Assembly: GCA_026261815.1 (NCBI GenBank)
Contig: JAMPIT010000417.1
Span: forward strand, 7,225,501-7,289,500
DNA length: 64,000 bases
Source: Monarcha castaneiventris obscurior
Taxonomy: Eukaryota > Chordata > Aves > Passeriformes > Monarchidae
Reading direction: 5' to 3'
Made by a program: the position numbers and the translations under genes. Positions within the stretch are counted from its first letter, which is position 1; each line of letters starts with the position of its first letter. This document shows, piece after piece, positions 60,501 to 64,000 of the stretch. Under the pieces are notes generated by a model. That model was not told the origin of the DNA. It saw nothing but the letters and a program-made list of their open reading frames with translations, and did not search any database.

Positions 60501-63358
60501 TCTGCCTCCCTAACATGACACTGTAGGAGACACACAGGAAACCTTTCCCTGCCACACCGGAGACTTGGGGCAGGTCTCCCAGTTCAGAGATCACCTGGGA
60601 GGTAAGGTCGGGCACCAAAATCCATACACTGGCTCTTAAAGGGGTAGTTTGTTTGTCAGCAGTTTTCAAAAACAGTGGATACTACAGAAATTGGTGGCCA
60701 TGGGGAGATCTTAACATCCTGCAAATCATGGTCAAAATTCAGCTATTAATTTTAGGGGTTTAACTTCCAGCACACAGTTTAGGACTTTTTCCCAATCACG
60801 AGAAGGGAATACCAAGGTTTTCTGATTGTTGCAAAGTACTTTGAAATCTATTGAATAATTATCTCAACTTTGAGCATGTCATTAATATTGTTGTAATGTC
60901 CACCATTCTCGCTCTAGGAGAAAATGAATGGACATTTGACATCATTACAAAATCCATACTTGAATGCCAGCTATCCTTTATGAATATTAAGATCCAGCTG
61001 GATATAAAGCCTAGGATAAACCTCTCCACCTCTCCTCTATGCCTGACAAGATAGGACTCAACCCCAGGCAGTATCTGCCTTTATAAAGGTAGAGGGAAGG
61101 ATTGGCACACGGAAAAGATGAACGGATTTTAAAAGGGTGCTGAGGAAACATGAACCACGTTTGACACTGGAAAAAGGCTCTGAGCTGTTCAACTCCAGAA
61201 ACTTACCTTCAGTGTCATCTCAGCTACAAAGATTGCTGTGAAAATGTAGTTGGACACAGTGAGAAAGATTCTTTCCTAGAAAAAAAAATAAACAAAAAAA
61301 AACAAAACAGAGAAAGACCTTAAATGTATTTTGACTACTTCTTGTTACTCTGTCAGGCCCCTCTGATGATCTTGATATTTTTGCATTCCTGTGAAGGGAC
61401 TGAAAGCTGATGAAATAAGGGAGGTGTCCTTGGCAGAGGTCAGTGCTAGGCAGCTTTCAGCTCATACACCTTGGCTGGGACAGGATCCTATGCAGCTCTG
61501 CCAGAGCATAGTGGCTGGGATTTTTTTGCATCCTGCAAATCTGGCTTCAAGGCACTCCCTGCCCTGTTCTGTCAGTATTGCTCAGGCCTGACCTGCTGCA
61601 CTGACCTGGGATTCCTTCCCAAAGAGCTGCTGAGCACAGACCACAGATTGTGTCCAAGTGCAGCAGAGTCTAGTAGTCAGCTAAGGCAGACAAGCAGAAA
61701 AAGTAATTTCACTTGCCAGCTTGAGCCACCTCCAAGACAGCTCAAGAGCAGCATAAAGGAATGATGATGTGCCATTCCTACAGCATGGAAGTTACTTCTG
61801 TCTTTCAGTTCCCAGTCCTTGTCCCTTTTGCCATTCATCTCTTATATGCAGGTTCCTGAAGGAGACACTTACTACCCAAGACAGAAGGAACTAGGCTTTC
61901 TGTATTATAAAGTGGGTTTCCCTATTATAAGAGCCTGCAGGGGAAGCACACATTTATGTTAATTACTAATACTTAGGTACTTGAATAGATGAGTTGGATC
62001 TCAAGTTCTTCCAGAGATCATACCAGTACCAGGAACACTTAAGAACCACTGTTAGAGGTTGTGCCAAAAAGTGGGTGATGGGTAATGGTTCTCACCGTGC
62101 TTCTGTGTTCAATCTGGGGTCTTTCCAGGGCAATCGTGATGCAGTTCAGGAAGATGAAGGCCAGCACTACGTGGTCAAAGAGCTTGTGAGCAATGATGGT
62201 TTGGCAGAGGAGGCGAAACCTGCAAGAGAGTTCCAGGAGGCACTTGTGCCTTGGGCAGAACGAATTTAGGAGCAAAGATGACACAGAATTAAGCATTCTG
62301 GCCAAAACTGGGCTCTGATATAACCATCTCTGATATTGATGTCCCTTGAAATGGCAATAGTCCAGGGTGGTACATGGTCACACAGGGAGCCTGGAGCAGA
62401 GCAAGGGCAGAGCAATGAGCTGAACCCTCCACTGATTTCCCCAGTGCCAGAGTGGTTTCCTATCCACTGTGACTGTGTGCTCCTCTCTTGCCTTGTAAAG
62501 AGGCTGAATTCTAGTTTTCCTCCCAATCTCACACTTTGTACCACCCCACAGCAAAGAGGCTGCATGCTGAAAGCTCAGGAGAGGCAGGTATGTTGGCAGT
62601 CATGGGGACCACACTTCTGAAAGACACTGTGTACATTAACATAGGTGTCACACGAGCTCTCCCTCGTGACCTATAGTGAAAGCCCTTTCTTTTCAAGGGG
62701 CAATATACATGGGTGAGAATAGTGTTGGCTGGGGTACATGAACATTTTCTCCTGGTGAGATCTCTTTACAGGAAGAATTCAACCCAAATTTCCTTTTTTT
62801 AGGCAAGAAGAATTCTAACTTTACCCTAAAAGGCATGATATAACTGCTGGTAAGTTGGTACTGGGACTGTAAATTAAATGAAGATACTATTCTGGTACCA
62901 GGGGAAGAAATATCAGTATTATGGAGTCATCAATAATACATTCTTTATCCTCTTTGTGCTAACATTAGTATTCCCTGCCTTGCTTTGCTATAAATATTTA
63001 TGATTACAGAAAATAAAAATGGGATGCTCCAAAGGGAGGGAAGATCACAATAGCTATTTAGGATGCTCAACTTTCCTTTCATTGCCAGAATCTAGGAAAA
63101 GAAATGTCATTTGGCTGTAGAAGAGACAAGGGAGGAGAAAACACACATTCTCAGCTGGTAAGTTTAAAGTTGCAACCTAACATCAGGGGATGTGGCCAGC
63201 AGAGCAACAGAATCTGCCCCTTCTTCTCAACCCTCTCATGGCAAAAACTGCACAAACCTGTTCTGTGGGGAGAAGAGATATATGGACCAGTCTTCCCGTA
63301 ACTCACACCAGTCTGGCTTGTAGACTTCCATCATCTTCCGGATGCGAAAGCACAGGCT
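38882..63358 (-). CDS. CACNA1I: Cav3.3 T-type calcium channel alpha-1I, C-terminal half (20 exons, 5' partial)
   Basis: This is the pore-forming subunit of a low-voltage-activated calcium channel in the plasma membrane; in mammals Cav3.3 is mainly neuronal and supports burst firing. The span is the genomic extent; the twenty exons are listed separately. Joined exons give 1118 residues in one frame. Order by residue of this partial protein: end of II-III linker 1-34, repeat III S1-S6 about 35-312, basic III-IV linker about 313-345, repeat IV S1-S6 about 346-610, cytoplasmic tail 611-1118. Selectivity-filter aspartates are D256 (SKDGW) and D554 (TGDNW), as in the EEDD locus of T-type channels. 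S4 arginines are at 148-160 and 461-470. The C-terminal exons match my recollection of human Cav3.3 and not Cav3.1 or Cav3.2, and the protein ends in SKRNR (human SKRKR). The start codon, repeats I-II and promoter are outside the window. Family is certain; paralogue nearly so. Confidence 0.96.
39060..39560. other. CpG-rich segment over the last coding exon
   Basis: This 500-base stretch is dense in CG dinucleotides and GGC/GCC repeats, in sharp contrast to its surroundings. It is entirely coding on the minus strand (Ser/Arg/Pro-rich tail). By eye it would qualify as a CpG island, but it is at the 3' end of the gene, not a promoter. Confidence 0.75.
39587..41333 (-). other. CACNA1I: CACNA1I intron S-T
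   Basis: 1747-base last intron. It carries an 11-base G homopolymer at 40138-40148. Reading frame continuity from exon S (phase 0) to exon T (phase 0) needs no further exon. Nothing else was recognised. Confidence 0.75.
40138..40148. repeat. G homopolymer (11)
   Basis: Run of G on the plus strand in the last CACNA1I intron, followed by CGGG. It is C-rich in the pre-mRNA. Confidence 0.9.
41334..41530 (-). CDS. CACNA1I: CACNA1I exon S: C-terminal tail
   Basis: 197 bases: two bases complete Val819, then 65 codons. It encodes [60 protein letters not shown] and SLLHQ. The exon was found by its Cav3.3-like [13 protein letters not shown] and [11 protein letters not shown] motifs and by the phase needed between exons R and T; it opens no methionine-initiated reading frame of note. 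The acceptor is TGTCAG|TC and the donor ATCAG|GTGAGG. Confidence 0.92.
42373..42541 (-). CDS. CACNA1I: CACNA1I exon R: C-terminal tail
   Basis: 169 bases, 56 codons plus one base. It encodes [18 protein letters not shown], then [20 protein letters not shown], then [28 protein letters not shown] and PFN-V-SWLKH match human Cav3.3 as I recall it. The acceptor is the tandem CCAGCAG, so a transcript lacking the first Gln is possible. The donor is AAAG|GTGAGC. Confidence 0.92.
42923..43039 (-). CDS. CACNA1I: CACNA1I exon Q: C-terminal tail
   Basis: 117 bases, 39 codons, phase 0 at both ends. It encodes [20 protein letters not shown] then [19 protein letters not shown]. The [13 protein letters not shown] core matches Cav3.3 (human [13 protein letters not shown], recalled); the second half has diverged. 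The acceptor is CTGCAG|GTC and the donor AAG|GTTAGG. Confidence 0.93.
43040..47241 (-). other. CACNA1I: CACNA1I intron P-Q, the largest in the window
   Basis: 4202-base intron. Exon P ends DKQE and exon Q begins VQLAE, the same junction as in the recalled human protein, so no constitutive exon is missing. It contains a pyrimidine-rich segment at about 43550-43930 and a perfect 22-base tandem duplication at 45723-45766. No mobile element was recognised. Confidence 0.75.
45723..45766. repeat. Perfect 22-base tandem duplication
   Basis: The unit ACAGCCATTAGAAAGTATGA plus TC occurs twice head to tail with no mismatch, inside the P-Q intron of CACNA1I. Its identity suggests recent origin. Confidence 0.95.
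47242..47388 (-). CDS. CACNA1I: CACNA1I exon P: conserved C-terminal segment with CxxC
   Basis: 147 bases, 49 codons, phase 0 at both ends. It encodes [20 protein letters not shown], then [20 protein letters not shown] and EKCNHDKQE. The [13 protein letters not shown] part has a recognisable counterpart in Cav3.1 (recalled as LFDTMSLLIQGSLEWEL). A second CxxC motif lies at C714/C717. The acceptor is CCCTAG|GAG and the donor GAG|GTAACC. Confidence 0.95.
47996..48334 (-). CDS. CACNA1I: CACNA1I exon O: IVS6 and proximal C-terminus
   Basis: 339 bases, 113 codons, phase 0 at both ends. It encodes [13 protein letters not shown] (extracellular), then IVS6 ([20 protein letters not shown]), then [20 protein letters not shown], an acidic stretch typical of T-type channels. 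A Gly/Ser-rich spacer follows, ending [10 protein letters not shown] with a CxxC motif at C666/C669. The acceptor is CTCAAG|GAT and the donor CCCAG|GTGAGT. Confidence 0.96.
49086..49207 (-). CDS. CACNA1I: CACNA1I exon N: repeat IV turret and pore loop
   Basis: 122 bases: two bases complete Val521, then 40 codons. It encodes [20 protein letters not shown] then [21 protein letters not shown]554 in TGDNW is the repeat IV selectivity residue of the EEDD ring. The acceptor is TTTCAG|TG and the donor AAG|GTAACT. Confidence 0.96.
49762..49840 (-). CDS. CACNA1I: CACNA1I exon M: IVS5
   Basis: 79 bases, 26 codons plus one base: [20 protein letters not shown] then ELFGKL, segment IVS5. The acceptor is TTTCAG|GTG and the donor CTGG|GTAAGT. 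Confidence 0.95.
49841..52724 (-). other. CACNA1I: CACNA1I intron L-M
   Basis: 2884-base intron between the IVS4-S5 linker and IVS5 exons. Exon L joins exon M in frame and with the expected residues (ALPQ-VGNL), so no exon is missing here. An ATT-rich stretch lies near 51625-51661 and a purine-rich stretch at about 52255-52380. Nothing else was recognised. Confidence 0.75.
52725..52795 (-). CDS. CACNA1I: CACNA1I exon L: IVS4-S5 linker
   Basis: 71 bases: two bases complete Val471, then 23 codons, [20 protein letters not shown] then LPQ. This is the helical linker coupling the repeat IV sensor to the pore. The acceptor is GGCAG|TC and the donor CACAG|GTAAAG. Confidence 0.95.
53515..53648 (-). 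CDS. CACNA1I: CACNA1I exon K: IVS3 and IVS4 voltage sensor
   Basis: 134 bases: one base completes Arg426, then 44 codons plus one base. It encodes [20 protein letters not shown] (IVS3), [11 protein letters not shown] (loop), then [13 protein letters not shown], whose arginines R461, R464, R467 and R470 repeat every third residue as in S4. The acceptor is CTAAAG|GTGG and the donor CGGG|GTGAGA. Confidence 0.96.
54253..54362 (-). CDS. CACNA1I: CACNA1I exon J: IVS2 and IVS2-S3 loop
   Basis: 110 bases, phase 0 in and phase 2 out. It encodes [20 protein letters not shown] then [16 protein letters not shown], segment IVS2 and the start of the IVS2-S3 loop. The acceptor is TGGCAG|TCC and the donor ACAG|GTGAGC. 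Confidence 0.96.
54363..56069 (-). other. CACNA1I: CACNA1I intron I-J
   Basis: 1707-base intron between the IVS1 and IVS2 exons. It contains an imperfect 32-base-period duplication at 54449-54498. Several apparent reading frames (for example 54648-55193 on the minus strand, 181 codons) show no domain and no splice logic; I treat them as chance. Confidence 0.75.
54449..54498. repeat. Imperfect tandem duplication, 32-base period
   Basis: GGTATTCATTGTGGGGTG recurs 32 bases later (54449 and 54481), followed by CGGA in one copy and GGGA in the other. It is intronic (I-J intron). Confidence 0.85.
56070..56221 (-). CDS. CACNA1I: CACNA1I exon I: end of III-IV linker and IVS1
   Basis: 152 bases: two bases complete Lys339, then 50 codons. 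It encodes [20 protein letters not shown], then [19 protein letters not shown] (IVS1), then [11 protein letters not shown]. The sequence [12 protein letters not shown] distinguishes Cav3.3 from Cav3.1 and Cav3.2. The acceptor is CTGAAG|AGG. The donor is taken as GTG|GTGAGT; a weaker donor three bases earlier (CCT|GTGGTG) would drop the final Val. Confidence 0.95.
56222..57291 (-). other. CACNA1I: CACNA1I III-IV linker intron (H-I), with long pyrimidine-rich tract
   Basis: 1070-base intron. The roughly 230 bases next to the exon I acceptor (56225-56460) are strongly purine-rich on the plus strand, so the pre-mRNA is pyrimidine-rich well beyond a normal polypyrimidine tract. The intron begins GTAAGGCACAGC, which resembles the start of the next exon (AGGCGCAGC). 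No extra exon like the Cav3.1 or Cav3.2 linker cassettes was recognised. Confidence 0.7.
57292..57484 (-). CDS. CACNA1I: CACNA1I exon H: IIIS6 and basic III-IV linker
   Basis: 193 bases, 64 codons plus one base. It encodes IIIS6 ([30 protein letters not shown]) followed by a charged helix-like linker, [19 protein letters not shown]. The acceptor is CTCTAG|CCA and the donor AGGA|GTAAGG. In Cav3.1 the matching exon end is a site of alternative splicing. Read-through into the intron would add [11 protein letters not shown] and then a stop. Confidence 0.95.
57922..58011 (-). CDS. CACNA1I: CACNA1I exon G: repeat III pore loop
   Basis: 90 bases, 30 codons, phase 0 at both ends, [20 protein letters not shown] then [11 protein letters not shown]256 in SKDGW is the third member of the EEDD calcium-selectivity ring; high-voltage-activated channels have glutamate here, so aspartate marks a T-type channel. 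The acceptor is TTGCAG|GCT and the donor CAG|GTACAT. Confidence 0.96.
58481..58606 (-). CDS. CACNA1I: CACNA1I exon F: repeat III extracellular turret
   Basis: 126 bases, 42 codons, phase 0 at both ends. It encodes [20 protein letters not shown] and then [20 protein letters not shown], the extracellular loop between IIIS5 and the pore helix. Two N-glycosylation sequons overlap at N218-I-T and N221-R-S, and C211 and C225 could pair; use of either is inferred. The acceptor is CTGCAG|CTT and the donor CAG|GTGAGT. Confidence 0.95.
59678..59804 (-). CDS. CACNA1I: CACNA1I exon E: IIIS4-S5 linker and IIIS5
   Basis: 127 bases: one base completes Arg160, then 42 codons. It encodes [20 protein letters not shown] (S4-S5 linker) and [20 protein letters not shown] (IIIS5). 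The acceptor is TTCCAG|A and the donor CAG|GTAGGT. Confidence 0.96.
60142..60326 (-). CDS. CACNA1I: CACNA1I exon D: IIIS2-S3 loop, IIIS3 and IIIS4 voltage sensor
   Basis: 185 bases, phase 0 in and phase 2 out. It encodes [20 protein letters not shown], then IIIS3 ([15 protein letters not shown]), then IIIS4. The S4 arginines occur every third residue (R148, R151, R154, R157, R160) in [16 protein letters not shown], the positive charges that move with membrane voltage. The acceptor is TTCCAG|GTG and the donor CTCCG|GTCAGG. Confidence 0.96.
61207..61275 (-). CDS. CACNA1I: CACNA1I exon C: IIIS2
   Basis: 69 bases, phase 0 at both ends, 23 codons from [12 protein letters not shown] to EMTLK, membrane segment IIIS2. 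The acceptor is TTCTAG|GAA and the donor AAG|GTAAGT. It is symmetric, so skipping would keep the frame but delete most of a transmembrane helix. Confidence 0.96.
62096..62219 (-). CDS. CACNA1I: CACNA1I exon B: IIIS1
   Basis: 124 bases: one base completes an Arg codon, then 41 codons. It encodes [20 protein letters not shown] and the rest of membrane segment IIIS1, then [10 protein letters not shown] at the extracellular end. The acceptor is TTGCAG|G and the donor ACG|GTGAGA. It is almost invariant against recalled human Cav3.3 apart from the HRST tail (human AGST). Confidence 0.96.
63258..63358 (-). CDS. CACNA1I: CACNA1I exon A: end of II-III linker before repeat III
   Basis: 101 bases, phase 0 in and phase 2 out. 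It encodes 33 residues beginning [18 protein letters not shown] and ending YLFSPQN, plus two bases of an Arg codon. This is the conserved cytoplasmic approach to IIIS1 in T-type channels. The acceptor is CTACAG|AGC and the donor CAG|GTTTG on the minus strand. It is the first exon visible; the preceding linker exon is not in the remaining 642 bases. Confidence 0.95.
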
Positions 63359-64000
63359 CTGTAGGGATGCAGCAGAAGCAAATGCCACTGGTGACCTTCC
63401 CACTTGCCTGAGAGAGATAGTCTTCCCTTCACATCTGACTCAAACACACCACTACCTGCTTTTCTTTAATCCTCTGACTGAGAAAATCAACTCAAAGGCA
63501 ACCAGTAATGGAAAAGAAGGTAGAAGCTGCTTTGCCAGGGCTTGTTTACCTCTTGGCATGTAGTTTCCTACCTTAATCATGACAAATAAAACTGCTGGTG
63601 TCCTTTTTAGAGTGGGATGCTGTCCATGATGCCTTCTTAGAGGTCTTGGAGGGACTGTGTTACATAAGGGCAATGTTTCCTCCCTACCTCAGCTAAATGA
63701 GAAGCCAGAACAAAAAGGCCTTCTGTTGGCACTTGGGCTGGGAATTTCATACAGACATATGTCTGTTCAATTATCTGCTGACCCTCACTCCACTTTTTCC
63801 ACCCTCTGATCTGCCCACAGATTGCTGTCCCCCAGGCTGATACCACAAAACCCACTTGCCTTGCCTTGCCTGTGGTAGCTGTGCTTCCTGCTCTGGTCTG
63901 CTGATGTTCCCCATGCAAAACTCACTGTTACACAGCCTGCCCTCTCCTACCCTGTAGAAATCACTGGCTGCACTGCTCTGAAATAACAGCCCCTGAATGA
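63359..64000 (-). other. CACNA1I: CACNA1I intron upstream of exon A (partial)
   Basis: This is the 3' end of the intron preceding exon A, cut by the window edge. I looked on the minus strand for the acidic or histidine-rich II-III linker exon that comes next in Cav3.3 and did not find it. No repeat was recognised. Confidence 0.8.

Larger units (their letters stand above)
57485..63257 (-). other. CACNA1I: CACNA1I repeat III introns (A-B to G-H)
   Basis: The seven introns inside this span are 62220-63257, 61276-62095, 60327-61206, 59805-60141, 58607-59677, 58012-58480 and 57485-57921. All have GT-AG ends on the minus strand. I found no additional exon, repeat or RNA gene in them. Their sizes (337 to 1071 bases) are small, in line with compact avian genes. 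Confidence 0.8.

Noticed and set aside
38882..63358. Assignment to CACNA1G (Cav3.1) or CACNA1H (Cav3.2)
   Set aside because: I first considered both because repeats III and IV are nearly identical. The linker [12 protein letters not shown], the tail motifs CYSPAQ-ENLW and [20 protein letters not shown], and the SKRNR end fit Cav3.3 only, as I recall these proteins.
1..64000. CRISPR arrays, prokaryotic operons, tRNA or rRNA genes
   Set aside because: The window has vertebrate gene structure; no regularly spaced direct repeats and no tRNA or rRNA sequence were recognised.

Overview
The window looks like a piece of a bird nuclear genome. One large gene is split into short exons with GT-AG introns, there are no operon-like genes, and several decayed CR1 LINE copies are present, including 3' ends of the type common in birds. 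The one gene I can identify is CACNA1I, which encodes the low-voltage-activated (T-type) calcium channel alpha-1 subunit Cav3.3. It lies on the minus strand and runs from the right edge of the window to a stop codon at 38882-38884.

I reconstructed twenty coding exons (called A to T here, 5' to 3') between 63358 and 38882. Each has a GT donor and an AG acceptor, and the reading frame is continuous across all nineteen introns. They give 3357 coding bases, that is 1118 residues plus TGA. This is roughly the C-terminal half of the channel: the end of the II-III linker, all of repeat III, the III-IV linker, all of repeat IV, and the long cytoplasmic C-terminus ending in SKRNR. The 5' half of the gene lies beyond the right edge. 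The Cav3.3 assignment, rather than Cav3.1 or Cav3.2, rests on the III-IV linker, the C-terminal exons ([43 protein letters not shown]) and the terminal SKRNR.

Layout: 38.9-64 kb is CACNA1I exons and introns. About 37.7-38.9 kb is its probable 3' UTR, with an AU-rich element, a TA microsatellite and candidate poly(A) signals. From 1 to about 37.7 kb I find no protein-coding gene. That stretch holds an old plus-strand CR1 copy (about 6.75-7.16 kb), a truncated minus-strand CR1 (23.8-24.43 kb), two short CR1 3' fragments (26.86-26.99 kb and 29.64-29.73 kb), several microsatellites and an unexplained GC-rich block at about 13.2-13.6 kb.

There is no sign of a new multi-gene system. The observations I rank highest concern the channel itself: a pair of CxxC motifs flanking a conserved C-terminal segment, subtle alternative splice sites (a NAGNAG acceptor and a tandem donor), and a repeated KAQ-coding motif at both ends of the III-IV linker intron. 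Comparisons with human Cav3 proteins are from memory, not from a database search.
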